A stretch of DNA of 64,000 nucleotides, from assembly GCF_958295425.1 (NCBI RefSeq), contig NC_081148.1, forward strand, positions 8,527,466 to 8,591,465. Reading direction: 5' to 3'. How positions within the stretch are numbered: position 1 is the first letter of the stretch; each line of letters begins with the position of its first letter. Made by a program: the position numbers and the translations under genes. Shown piece by piece: positions 40,340 through 52,060 of this stretch. The stretch is from Solea solea (Eukaryota > Chordata > Actinopteri > Pleuronectiformes > Soleidae). Under the pieces are notes generated by a model. The model had not been told where the DNA came from. It did not search any database and worked only from the letters and a program-made list of their open reading frames with translations.

Positions 40340-40690
40340 GTGGGAGAAAGACGGCCTCATACTCGATTAATGTCTCTCACTGACATCAGCGCTTGTTTAT
40401 TTAAACGTCGTTTGGAAAGGGGGAGAATGTGTGAGCGAGTAACTCACCGCCCTGACCGGACCAGTGACGTCTACATTGATGTCAAGCTAACTAGCAGCTT
40501 TGGCTTGCCATTGTCTTGTGGGAATCAATCATCCATTTGCATAACAAGCCGTCCTCATGACACCGACGCCTCCACAGATGTCAGGCTTGTGAGGGAAGTT
40601 GCTCCATTTTTTGATACAAACATTAACATTGTGGTTTCACTGGAGTCGCCCGTGTTTGACGCAATGTCATAAACATCATCTTAGGACATG
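40340..40690. promoter_or_regulatory. candidate regulatory element with adjacent PBX/HOX and octamer sites
   Basis: ATCAATCA at 40524-40531 and a perfect octamer ATTTGCAT at 40535-40542 are three bases apart. The surrounding 350 nt are unique with balanced base composition. Adjacent TALE/HOX and POU sites are typical of developmental enhancers. Not verified. Confidence 0.35.
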
Positions 40691-41469
40691 ATAAGATGAT
40701 TTTTCATACTAGAGCTTTTGGAATTTTTTTATTTTTTTGGTTCCTGCGAGCAAATCCATCACCGTATTACAAAACAGTTCTAACTAACATATATTATTAC
40801 AACTCCTCTTATAAAAGCGGTAAAGTTTGTTTTTAGGATTGTTTTTATAGAACACCGACATCTCCTAACAAATCTGCTGGTTCAGCACAATCTCCAATAT
40901 AAGCGTATTGAATTTGGTAGATTTATATTGAAACAAGATGATGACAGCATTGAATATGATCTTAATACGAAAAGAAAAGTCAATTTATTTTGTAAACCAG
41001 CTAAGACTTGTTTTAAAAGTGGATTATTTTGCACTTGCATTGAATGGTTGTAAATGATGCAGTTGAGTACAATGCTACACAAAGTAATACGTATACATTT
41101 ATTACTTGCAGTCAGTCCCGGTTTTACTTTTATGGCTGAATTGGTATTAGACCAATGTCAACACCCCCGGAGACTCCTGCATGATAAACTGTCGATGTCA
41201 TAGTCTTTTCAACAATTATCCTTTACATCCTGACTCAAATGCCATCGACAATTACTTCTGGAAAGTGAACTGAGTGATGAAGCAGCCAAAAGCACCACAG
41301 ACTCAACATCTCAGTGTTTCACACAAGTCAAACAAGAGGGGGAAAAAAAAGTCATGGCAGCTCAAAGACTCTCTTTCATATTTGGTTGGAATGGTAAGTG
41401 GCCGTTGGTGCTCCCTGCTGTTTTACGTCACAGGGGAAACATCTTTATCAGGGCGTATATTATTCCAAA

Positions 41470-41700
41470 ACACAGCATCCTGCATGGAAACCATCCCCTC
41501 TGTCCTCGCTCCTCCGGCCTCTCTGATAGACTACATTGCTTCTTATAAACTGTCCATGGTCCATAAATTGTGCAGCGCTGAGCATAACACTGCACAGTGT
41601 CGGCCTGCAGGGACATGCACGCTCATGGCCCCCGCCTCTTCTCTCTCTCCCCTGGCTGAGATTTGCTTCGTAAATTGTGCAATAAGATCCCGGGGTTTTT
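41470..41700. promoter_or_regulatory. candidate regulatory element with duplicated TAAATTGTGCA
   Basis: An exact 11-bp direct repeat (41564-41574 and 41671-41681) sits in unique sequence. The second copy extends to TTGTGCAATAA, a C/EBP-like site, and the first is preceded by CCATAAA. The function is inferred. Confidence 0.3.
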
Positions 41701-42230
41701 GAGGAAAGATTGTTGTGAGGCAGAAGTTTAAAGAGTGAGTGAGTCAGTGAGTGAACTCCAAAAATAAATATAAACATTGTGAATGTCTCGTATATACTTG
41801 ATAAATATTATTAAATACTATCTGTCTGTCTGTGGTTCATACCATATGACGTAAGTCCCATTCCTTTACCACATATGCCATAGTTTTTTTGTTGTATTTC
41901 TATATTCACAGGCTTGACTTGTTTTAATTATTGCTGACTTTGCATATTGTCGGTTGGTAGATTAAGTGGCTCGTGACATCCGGTAAAAATTACAATGTCA
42001 AGGCCACTGTCATGCCAATCTTGTAATTTGCTGTTTTGCATCCTGTCATGAGACGAGAGTTGTTTCATTTTGTGTGTGTGTGTCATTTTCAAGATAACAC
42101 AAATACACAAAGAGTCAACATGCGGCCTTTAAGAAAAGTGGATTGTTGGCATGTAAAATCATGTGCTTTTCAGCGGAGACACTTCAATGACCACCAGTAA
42201 GATTTATGACTCAACGTTCCTTTTAAAAGA

Positions 42231-42270
42231 ACACACATGCACACACACACACACACGCGCGCGCACACAC
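42231..42270. repeat. (CA)n(CG)n(CA)n microsatellite
   Basis: CA units interrupted by a CGCGCGCGC core; Z-DNA-prone alternating purine/pyrimidine. Confidence 0.95.
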
Positions 42271-43059
42271 AAACAATAAGCAACAAATCTTATTCCAGAA
42301 ATAACATCTGTGTTCTGCTGAAGAGTTGAAATGAATGAATTGTCAGACCGCAGCAATGGGGCAAGATTCTGACATCCAAAAATAAGAAAAGAGCCCAGTG
42401 GACAGAGAATAATCACAAACCCATTATTAGACACATCACATCTAAACGTGTAATCTGTATGTCTGTATAAAATAAAAACTGGAACTCTCACTCCATTGGA
42501 GAAAAGTGTTAAATCACAAGAAGCCAAATGCTATTCATACAATAGTGAGGTTGGTCCTTTTACTTTATTCACATCCAAATTAAATCTGAACTGTTACTCT
42601 TCAATGACAAGGTCACTGGTGCTTTTATTGTCTCAGTTGCCCCCATGCTCTCTCTCCCTCTCTCTCTCTCACTCTCCCACACACACACAAACTAGAGGCT
42701 GCAATTTGAGCAGACAGCGAGAGAGAAACCGAGATGAAGACACAAATTGTCATGGTTGGAGAGTGGAAAGCGGATGACAGGGTGAGAGCGTGTGGAGCTG
42801 ACATTTCTCTTTACCCATCACTGTTGTGAGGCTGATGAATATGTGAGATGGGCAGCACATAATATTCACAGAGTAGAGAGGAGACTTTTCACAAACTAGT
42901 TCACTTTACAGCTTTACTTAAACACAATTAAACATGCAATTACCCTTCATTTGAAAAAAAAAAAGATTTTCAGGAATTGCTATTTTTTAATATTAAAGCA
43001 ATTATCAATATAGAAAGAGGCCTATTTTTAACTTGCATTTATTGCTTTAACCTGTTGCC

Positions 43060-43063
<4 letters not shown>

Positions 43064-43103
<40 letters not shown>

Positions 43104-43111
43104 CATTATCA

Positions 43112-43142
<31 letters not shown>

Positions 43143-43193
43143 AATCATTATTATTATTATTGTTATTATTATTATCATTATTGTTATTATTGT
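43064..43193. repeat. (ATT)n trinucleotide repeat, about 130 bp
   Basis: TTA/ATT units with scattered ATC and GTT interruptions. It is the longest simple repeat in the window. Confidence 0.95.
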
Positions 43194-43659
43194 TTTAATA
43201 GTGGAAGGTTTATCTAATTATAAGCCTAAATTGAACCATGAACTAACTCTTGGCCTGCACATATTGACCATAACAGGCTGTGCCATTTATACATTATTAT
43301 TTATAGAAAATGTAAAAATGTAAATGTGTATAGACAAATGACTTCAAATAAAATAAAGGATATTGACAGACATAACAGAGTTTTAAACTGATTTAGGGAG
43401 GAAAAAAGAGTTGAAGTACTAATGCTGTTTGTCTATAAATGGGATATTCTGGGAAATGCATTCTTCTAAGAGAGCTGGATCCTATACACATTTTTCATCC
43501 GACTTAAAAATGATGAATTAAATCTTTAGGATGCTTTCCAGCACATCATATGTCAAGCAGTCACACTGCCTTTGTGGACAATCACGCTCACTTACTTACT
43601 TACAATTCCCTAAAACACTCCCAATCACCACCCAAAACACACTTCTGAGATGAGAGCAG

Positions 43660-43930
43660 AGAGTGGATAGTGTGATGAATGGGCTGAAGTCGCCTCCACA
43701 TATAAATGAACTAATGAAAGACGTGGCTCTGGGCCAATCATTTATCAGCATTGTTGCTGTGGCTGGAATTCAGCCCCTCATGCCCAAAGTCTGCACTTGC
43801 TCCCTCGCAGTTTACTTTTGGAGGCCGAGCAGTCCGTGTGTGCAGTCACTGCAATTCAAACTCAACACCTGCGCATGAGCTAATTAATGAGGGCGGCTGC
43901 TGGCTCACACCTCAGACTGCGATGCCTTTT
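43660..43930. promoter_or_regulatory. candidate regulatory element
   Basis: Unique sequence with GGCCAATCATTTATCAGC, GCAATTCAAACTC and GAGCTAATTAATGAGGGC, flanked by ordinary AT-rich DNA. Composition and core density resemble vertebrate conserved noncoding elements. Confidence 0.3.
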
Positions 43931-45599
43931 TTCTGCCTTTCTTCCCCCTGGATAATGATAATGAGTAAGTGTGTGGAAAAAGAATAATGATGACCCTGCT
44001 TACAAAAAGATTATTTTCATTTTGAGACTATACTGCCAGATGGAATGATCCCTTTTTCAATTTTCTGGCTCCAATTCCAGATAATCTAACCTTTCATTTT
44101 GAATGAAGGGACGGGTTATATACATAGGCTGATATGACTTGGAGCAAAGAGGAGCAGCAATGAGTATTCTACTCAGATCCAGCGTTATAATTAGTGTATC
44201 CACTACAGCAGGTGGCGTCGAGAGGTTAAGGTGGACACGTGATCTTGTGTTTGAGATGTGGAGGAGGGGGTGGTTGCTATTGGATGCGGCCTCACAGGTG
44301 AGCTGATCCTGCGCTCTGCTCCTCTGGCCCCGTTTCCCTGCTGACTCTGCCAAGGTGACTTTTCAAAGAGAGAGAGAGAATGAGAGGAGGAGGGGTTGAG
44401 GAAGGTGCTGACAGGAACATCTCTGGTTGTGAACCAGCCGCGCGGTTTGTTTCTCGCTGCCAGAGACCTGCGTCTCAATGCCCGCAGCTGCAGCAGCAAC
44501 AGCCATATCAAGATTTAAAAAAAACACACACCGGGGCCAAAAAGAAAACGTGTTGTCCTTCCCAAACACCGACGTCTCTGCAGCCATTCATCCACAAAAC
44601 AGCCCGAGCTGAAGAATGCTGCTCAGTTTCCGCTTGTCCACAAACCAGACACTGTGTGTTTGTGTGTTTACCTGTAAGCAGCCTGTGTGCGCCCTGAGTC
44701 AGAGCTTGTGTCTGGCGCGCACTCGTACGCATGTCTCCAGTGTCTGGCCCACATATCCACACGTTCAGACTTGGCTGCTCCCCTTGGGCGCCTTGACCAG
44801 CAAAGGGTTATCTGCAAATGTGCCGGGCATCATAGCAGTTGCAGCCTCCCAGATCATTATTATTATTTTATTTTATAAACCTATATTAATCCTAAATTTC
44901 TAAAAATAAAAAAATCCGTTTAATTTATTTATTTTGGCAAAAAACAACCGAATATATTTATTTATCACATTCACAAGACATTGTATCTGTATTGCTCATA
45001 GTCCATGTGATATTTCAGAAAACCGTCACTTTGTTCCAGGGTAGAAAATACACTGAGATGATATTTAATTTTTAAATATATATGTTTAAATACATCTCTG
45101 CACGTCTCCTCTTTAAGGATCACACTAAGGAATGTGTATACGTGTGCGCGCTGGAATTGAAAGATGAAGAAAATGTAGTATGGAAATGCAGAGGAAACTG
45201 GATCTAATGACATCATACCCCCCATGAAGGGCCATGTCCCATTAATGCGCCAGAATTCAAAACTTTATAAAAGTCTTAAATCAAACCTGAATCAGATTAT
45301 GCTGCCGTTTCTTCATCTGCATAATGAGTTACATGTTACGTACTATGACGTCTCCAAAGCAGCGTAAAGCTGCTGTGCACTTTAATTCAAAATCTCGTTT
45401 TTCAGACTTAATGGAACTAATGGCATAATACTTAATCACGTTATACTTTCTCTCTACCTCGTTTGCATTTCTATTTTTTATCTGCAGTGGCTTGAGGTTA
45501 AACAAATGAAACGAGCTTTTCCCTCCTCCTCCTCCTCCTACTCCTCCTCATCTTCTTCTTCCTCTTTTCTGTGAAATCTCAGAGCAGACCTAACGTTCT

Positions 45600-45910
45600 A
45601 CGTAGCCTGAACGCAGAGAGGCTGCAGATAATGAGAGCCTGGTTGCATTAAACGGACAAACAGCAATCCGGCTGCTGCTGACCCCTCGATGCTCCTCTCG
45701 GCTCCATTGATCATCCCCCCTTATGAGATAATGCAATTACAAACATCAATAAGGAGCTGCGAGGGGAATCATTATGTGGTGACAGTGATAAATGATGCTG
45801 CAGAAAATAGCGGCTTCTTCTCAAACAATCCTTGCGCCCAAGGGGCTTTTGAGGGCCGGGGCCCCGTCGCCAAGGAGACAGATGACATCCAAAATGGCCC
45901 CAGCTCAACA
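45600..45910. promoter_or_regulatory. candidate regulatory element
   Basis: Unique stretch between a TCC-rich run and a CT-rich run. It holds CTCCATTGATCATC, GATAATGCAATTACAAAC, ATCAATAAGG and TGACAG (45780-45785) followed by TGATAAATGATG. TGACAG next to TGATAAATGATG resembles a MEIS plus PBX/HOX arrangement. A 167-codon open frame crosses this block but shows no protein features. Confidence 0.35.
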
Positions 45911-46544
45911 GTCTCTCTCTCTCTGTATATCTCCCTCTCTCTCCCCTTCTCTCCACCAACAGATTTTAGTTTTTCTCTCACTCCCTTCCTCTTTTTCCCT
46001 CCTCTTTTTGTTTCAAACCCAGCTGCCATGCGACCTTTGAAGGTGCAGTTTTTGGAGGGGGTTTGTAAAGTCTGTCCTGCGTCGTGTTTGGATGCTGCAG
46101 TTGTTGCTGCATTGACAACACATGTCATCTATGTGTCGGCTGTTTCCTGTGCAATGTTTTTCGCTTCAGAGACAATGAAAGTTGAATATTAGAACGTGGG
46201 ATCACGGGATTGCACATATAGGCCCATAATGAAGCCGGACCAATCTGCACATTTAATGACCGGCATTTAAATTCTGGCTCTATAAAAAAATAATTTATTA
46301 CACCTTGTTATAACCTGTGGTTTTTAATATGATTTAATTTCAGTCATCAAACATAAAACATCCATATTGGCTGTGCTGTGACACGTTTCTTTTTTCATAA
46401 AATACAGTATCAGTAAGAACACGTGACTATGATAAATCATATCCGACGCATACTGTGTGTGTATAAAATGCATATGAATACGACATGAGATAAAAACAAA
46501 CCAAGTTACAAGTGAAGTATTCACTCAGCACACACATTTTGCCT

Positions 46545-46700
46545 AAAGGCCCCATGCATTCAGCATGCGACCAATCGGCGGTTAAAATTAATGAGGTTAC
46601 ACACATAATTGCCGCTGAGATTTGTCAGGGCTTGTGCTGTAGTGTTGCACAGAACACGAGGCGCGCGGTTACGTGTCCAAGTTCCCATTTTTCTGCCACA
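46545..46700. promoter_or_regulatory. candidate regulatory element
   Basis: Unique sequence with CATGCATTCAGCATGC, GACCAATCGGCGG, AAAATTAATGAGG and CATAATTGCCGC. Evidence is composition and core motifs only. Confidence 0.25.
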
Positions 46701-48109
46701 AAGACGCACAAATATCTGCCTTGTTGTGGGAGTAGGAGGACAGGCCTGTCCGGGCACCTCCACTGCTCTGGAACACATTTCTGCTTCATTCATTACAGTT
46801 CACTCCGCGGTCAGTCGGTGTGTGCGCGCGTGCCCGTGTAGTCGGACGAGTATATAGGCCGTTCCATACCATCATTAGTGAATTCAAACTTCATGCAATT
46901 CCATGCGTACAATCTCAGATTTGTAAATACCGCACAAGCACGCAGAATGTGGGTCAGCTGTAAAGTAAATAAAAATAAACAAGCAGGCACAAACACATTT
47001 GTGAAAGAAAAGTTTTCAAAACACGAGACTTTGCACTCTTATTTCTAAAGAAGTATTATTTATGAATTAATACTTATTTCTAATGAATTATAAAAGCTTT
47101 AAATTAATGTTATTTCACTGACTAAACAGATTTAAATATTTCTGTATTCCAATGGACTGATGTCACTCATGTATTAAAAGTTAGATAAACACAATCTCTT
47201 GATTGAACATGCACTAAAAACAACAATAACATTCTATTATATCAGTTAATGAAATCCTAACTTGTGATTATGGGAGATATAATAATAATAGTTCTAAAAA
47301 TAATTTCCTTGTGTCTTGTTTTGTCTTTAGCTGTGCACTCTTCTGTTGCAGCAACGCATTCTTTTAAACTCGTCTTGCGCTGTTCACCCGTTTTGGTGCG
47401 CTTTGCGTCCGTGCGTAAAAGAAGGAATGGTGCTGTGCGCCATCTCCAAATGTCCCTGGCCCGGACAGTTACCAGGCCTCCCTAAAGAGGGCAGTCAAGT
47501 ATGGGCTTTCTCCTCCTGTCTCCACAGCTCCCAGCGGCCACGGGCTCAGGAATTCACATTTCACAGCCTCGGATTTTCCAGCCGCGGTGGTGGAGAGGAG
47601 AAGCAATTAAAACGTCGCCTGGGTTTTTTAAGAGCGTGTCTTTTCACCGTCTCCTCCTCCTTCTTCTTATTCTTCTTCTCTTTTAGTGTAAATATCATTC
47701 AATTCTGCAAAGGCAGTAAAAACACAATAGTTGCGCGGAGGAGAGATGGAGAGAGAGAATGGGGAGAGTATTGATTTATACGCGTATATTGTCGTGGATA
47801 AAACAGAGTCTCTCTTGTTTGCTGCTTTGGAAAAAAACAAAAAAACAAGACAGTGACTTTGGGATTCAGAGCTGCTCACTGAAATGTTTTAATCAGACTG
47901 AACTCAGCTCGGCGCGTCTCAGCCGGCTCAGCCTCTGCCTCCTGAAGTGCAGTGTATCAGGGAGACAACATCGGCTGCAGAGCGGAACCCTTTGACTGCG
48001 GGCAACAAGGCGTGAGGGAGAACTAATCTTCCCATTTACATGTTTGTAGCACTTTTACCTAAATTAATTTTAATGCTAAACGAAGGATAATTCGTTTTCT
48101 TGCCGAGCT

Positions 48110-48235
48110 CATCTTGTGTCGCTTCCCAGCTCCACGTGTGAGACAATTACAGCATTAAGTATGCATTAGCTGTACCCATTATCTACAGCAATGGGCTGAA
48201 GGTTAACTTAAGTGCACATTCCTTCGAGTCTAAAT
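48110..48235. promoter_or_regulatory. candidate regulatory element 1.2 kb beyond the meis1 polyA site
   Basis: Unique sequence with CCACGTG (E-box), GACAATTACAGCATTAAG, ATGCATTAGC and CCCATTATC, embedded in AT-rich DNA. Confidence 0.25.
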
Positions 48236-48580
48236 TGATCTGTTTTCTTCAGTGGACATTTGTTGACATGTAAATATGTTTGTTTACAGCATCCCTTGTC
48301 TCGTTATTTACTTTTCCTTTATTTAAATCACTTCACCACTATGGTAATAAGTATCGGTTTTAAAAGTTCTACACACGCATATCATGGGAGACTAGTTGTG
48401 ATTCTGTTACTTGAAGAAAAAAAAGTATTTATTTACGACACAGATGCACATATATACCCTTCAAAATAAAAGCATAAGAAGCAAGACGTCTTAAAAGATG
48501 TGCGTTATACATGTTTGAAGCAATGGATGTAATGGATGTGTTGATATCCCACACAAGGATTTATGCACACACACAACTGT

Positions 48581-48620
48581 CACACACACACACACACACA
48601 CAGTCTCTCTCTCTCTCTCT
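48581..48620. repeat. (CA)n(CT)n microsatellite
   Basis: About ten CA units followed by about nine CT units. Confidence 0.95.
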
Positions 48621-49441
48621 GAGTGACTTTTACATTCTCCCCTGTCTGCTGATCAGTATTATATCATGAATCAATCACGTTAAAAACCATGTTGAAATCA
48701 ACGTGGATTGTGGTATGTGTGGTGTTTTCTCGTAGCCTCTGCTTCTCCATAAATCTCTGTGGGGATGTTGGTCCATTCGGAGATGTGAGGGCTCAGAATT
48801 TTGACATAAAACACAACAAGAGGACACTGGAATAGACTATGAGAGGCCCTCACTTATGGACACAGAGGGAAAACAGGAAACGCCATGTTTGCAGGACACA
48901 CACACTTGTGGTTTTCCCATCCACAGTGATATTTTTTTTTAGATTGTTTGTGAACATTAACTGAATCATGTCTGTTTGCTAGTCACGTTGAGCCCTGCAT
49001 TGCGTGCCTGACGTCCATTGGAGTGCAAGATAGATCACAAGAAGAATTGGACTATGTCAATTGGATTAAAAAACCTTGTAAAATGCAAAATGTTAGCATG
49101 TCAAAAAGAGTTTTTAGCGTTTTTTCCATGTCCCAGAGAGTCAAATAATTTTCTACATCAATAAAAAAAACTTTCCACCAGTAGAGGAACATTTAATAAA
49201 CTGATATGAAAATATCTTAAACCCACCAAAATTAGAGTTACATGGTGTAGGCACAGCAACAGTAATACAATTAGCTGCACCCTGTATATGAATGTGGATG
49301 GGCTATGCATACTGTACAACTAAAAAACAAACAAGCAGACAAACAAAAAAAAAAACACCAGGACATTTGAATTATCATCACACTCTCTCTTACCATCCAA
49401 ATAAAGGCTTGCCAGAAATGACAGACTGATCGTATTGTCCA

Positions 49442-49447
49442 TTTATT
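49442..49447 (-). terminator. polyadenylation signal AATAAA
   Basis: The plus strand reads TTTATT, which is AATAAA on the minus strand, at the end of the proposed terminal exon. It is followed on the minus strand by GGACAATACGATCAGTCTGT, where cleavage would be expected 10-30 nt on. The hexamer is common by chance in AT-rich DNA, so the call rests on its position. Confidence 0.5.
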
Positions 49448-49486
49448 AAATTTTTTTTCTTTTAAAAATGCATTGTGATTTAATAT

Positions 49487-49510
49487 GGGGGGAGGGGGGA
49501 CGGGGGAGGG
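49487..49510. other. G-quadruplex-capable tract in the presumed 3' UTR template strand
   Basis: The plus strand has four G runs of 3 to 6 with 1-2-nt spacers. On the minus (meis1) strand it is C-rich, lying about 40 nt upstream of the AATAAA. Confidence 0.7.
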
Positions 49511-51922
49511 TCAGAGTTGATGATGGAGACGGCACACACATAGTGTGGAAAGAAACCAGGAAAAAGAAAACAAAAAAAGTTCACATCCTTTTTTTAAAAA
49601 AATCTATTAGAAACAACATAATATGCAGAACAATACAATAGCATTTACAATACTTAAATTCCCAGTCCGTGTGAGAGTCCAGCATAATTTTACAACAGTA
49701 TACAGTATATTTTCTTTCTCCACTCACTTCCCAAACTAGGGTTTGATATAGTTATAGTTTTAATTTCTTTTCTCTTGCTTTACCTCTTCCCATGTTTCAA
49801 TCTGCTATATTTTTAAAGGGCACCTCTTTTGCTTTGTTAGTGTCCTGTCAGATACAGACATTGGCTTCTCCTTGGTCCAATTCCATCGTCCCAAAGAGTG
49901 GAGTGCTCTTCGCAGGAAGTCTCTTGTGTTTGCCAAAGAGTCTAGAAAATATCACCAAGTGCCACATTTGCTGAAGGTACAGGCAGAGGACCCAGTGTGT
50001 CTCTCGTGTGTCATCTCAATCGCAAACACTTTCAATGGAGGAATCCATGTGAAAGTAGTGGCCGGCAAGAGGGGAAAGTCTAGTGCCCACCAGAGAGGAA
50101 GCAAGGGTTTGTCTGGGACACGGGTCGTCTGAGTGTGGTGAGATTTGATCTTCTGTGAAGCACCGTCACTGGATACATAGATTGAAGGCAGTCATGGAAG
50201 GTTCCCATGTTGCAGATAGCTGAATAAAAATGCTGTCTGTTCTTGAATGTTGACATAAGGTTTGTTGCTGTTTGTTGTAGTCGTCTAGAAGTCGGTGTCC
50301 CGTTCCCATGCTCTATAGGCCTCTGTGAGACAGGTGATCCCCATGTTGCCTTTCAATTCTGCACAAAGAGAAGATCAAAATGGTTCATAAATGATCAGTT
50401 CTGCAAAGGTACATGAGAGAATTCACATTTGGCAAGCAGATTGGATCCTGCTGTGCATGTCTGATCAGAGGGAGGATTTTGTTTCAAGCTTTGGAGTCAA
50501 ACAGTATATCTGTAGTGCTGTGAAACTCTTTAGCTTCAATCCAGGAAGTTACACAGTCCTTCATAGGTTGAAAGACATTCCGAGTCAACTACCTATAAAG
50601 CTGAACAAATTAAAACATCCATTAGATTTTTAAGCTCATAGCAGGTTGTGCTATTGTCTCTAACACTAGGGCAGAGCACATTTAACTGCATATGAGTTAG
50701 ATATCATTAATCATTCATTAAATACAACAATTGATCACACTAGACTTCAGAAAGCAGAGTCTCGTGTTACAGTTTCAGACTGATAACCCACAAACATGGC
50801 AAGACCTGTTAATAATACCCTGGAGGAGCATCACAGTCTGGAAAACTGCAAACCCACCATCGTGTTAATCTGAGTCAGAATACAGACTCTGGTCTGCCCT
50901 TCACTAAGACTGTGTGGATGTTTGAGAGAGAGAAAGAAGGCATTGCAGGGTTTAGTGAGTTAATCCTCCGCCCTCAGTAATGCTACTTTAACAGTAGGAG
51001 AGAACTTAGAGACCAAACACACACGATCAACTTGAAATGATACAGAGGTCCAGTACTTAACATTTTCTGGATAATCAGCTTAACAGGACTACAGGGAAAC
51101 TTGAAATTAGCATTGGATTTAGTGATTTTTTCTTCTTCTTACAGTCAGCATTTAGCTAAACAAATGCTTGTGTCAGAAAAGGTCCAGGTTGGTGCTAAGG
51201 TATACTACAATTCTATTGTTTTCAAGGAAAAAAAAGGCTTGAATTACAGAATGACCTTAGTTGTCACATCAACCAATACATCTTTAAGTGATGTAAGCTG
51301 CACATGCCTTCAAACCGCCTGCTACAATGAAAAATGATGCACAGAAATCCATCTTCACCCACTTCTCTCCATACATTCCTCTATTTAAGGCCAACAATAG
51401 CCACCATCCATCTCTGAAGGTGGAAAGTCACTGCTGAAAAGCCACGGCCATTGTTGTCAAAACCAAAGAGGAGAGGTGAGGCTCATGGCCGCCGTCACCT
51501 GAGAGTGCCTGGGGCCCATCCACGTGTTCACCGCACACAAGAGGAGCACAACAGATGACACAAAGGCAGAAGAGAAGGACAAGGAGGCGCAGCAGGACGA
51601 GGACAATAGAGAAGTAAAAAGCAAGGACCTTTGTTTGTTCTTTCCCTCATCCATCAGTTTCACCTGCGCTACTGAGCTATTATGTGGGCTGGGCTAGCGT
51701 AAATTAGCTTGCTTGCAGTGAGAGAGGTGGTAGAGGTTACACATCTCTGTGGACCTAATGGCATTACACCTGTGACCTTTCTATTGTGGGATAGAACCTG
51801 TAGCACCACAACAAGCTGAGCCATCAGTGATGCTAGCGGGCGGCCTGTGCTCTTTGTTAATGCACTGATCCATTACATTTTCATATAGTATTAAATATCT
51901 GTAAATAACAGCATGTTGTGTT

Positions 51923-52060
51923 GTTGGCTAGCATTGTTGCCCTCACAGCAAGACGGTCACTGGTTTGGATCCCAGGTTTGACTGACGGCCTTTCTGTGCT
52001 GTTCCAGCCCCCCCGCGATCCTCATGTGGAGGTTAAAGCGGTTGCAAATGAATGAATGAC
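51923..52060 (+). repeat. internally deleted teleost interspersed repeat (tRNA-like head plus GAATGAATGA tail)
   Basis: Head: TTGTTGGCTAGCATTGTTGC, CTCACAGCAAGACGGTCACT, GGTTTGGATCCCAGG, GGCCTTTCTGTGCTG. Tail: TTCCAGCCCCCCC, ATCCTCATGTGGAGGTTAAA, GCGGTTGCAAATGAATG. The middle present in full-length copies is missing. It lies inside the last meis1 intron. Confidence 0.75.

Larger units (their letters stand above)
39291..49411. other. gene-poor flank, block 6, adjoining the meis1 3' end
   Basis: No gene supported. TG, CA, ATT and CA/CT microsatellites, CT-rich runs (45510-45570, 45905-46010), and unique motif-bearing blocks at 40340-40690, 41470-41700, 43660-43930, 45600-45910, 46545-46700 and 48110-48235. 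Long-looking open frames here lack any supporting signal. Confidence 0.6.
49420..50358 (-). other. meis1: probable meis1 terminal exon (mainly 3' UTR)
   Basis: A well-formed acceptor on the minus strand (pyrimidine-rich TTGATCTTCTCTTTGTGCAG, exon starting AATTGAAAGG at 50358) lies 5.2 kb beyond the post-stop donor of the short-form exon, on the same strand. From there the sequence runs to an AATAAA signal at 49442-49447 with no other good gene nearby. I infer that this is the last exon of the gene; the exact cleavage point is a guess. If spliced after the short-form exon, it is entirely untranslated. If spliced straight from the exon at 56516, the frame stays open for 24 codons, to TAG at 50285-50287. 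I see no similarity to the long Meis1b C-terminus. It could instead belong to an unrelated minus-strand transcript. Confidence 0.6.

Noticed and set aside
40253..40672. 139-codon open frame on plus
   Set aside because: No protein family resemblance and no exon signals; treated as a candidate regulatory block.
41274..41702. 142-codon open frame on plus
   Set aside because: Starts in a low-complexity stretch, no domain, and both strands are open in places.
45689..46192. 167-codon open frame on plus
   Set aside because: The C-terminal half lies over CT-rich repeats, there is no domain, splice partner or polyA signal, and the other strand is equally open. More likely a unique non-coding block.
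49400..49405. AATAAA on the plus strand
   Set aside because: No plus-strand gene or exon upstream to use it.
51661..51690. Minus-strand ...IIAQ-stop, resembling the MDIHAQ end of the long Meis1 isoform
   Set aside because: The residues before it do not match the Meis1b tail, so it is a chance resemblance.
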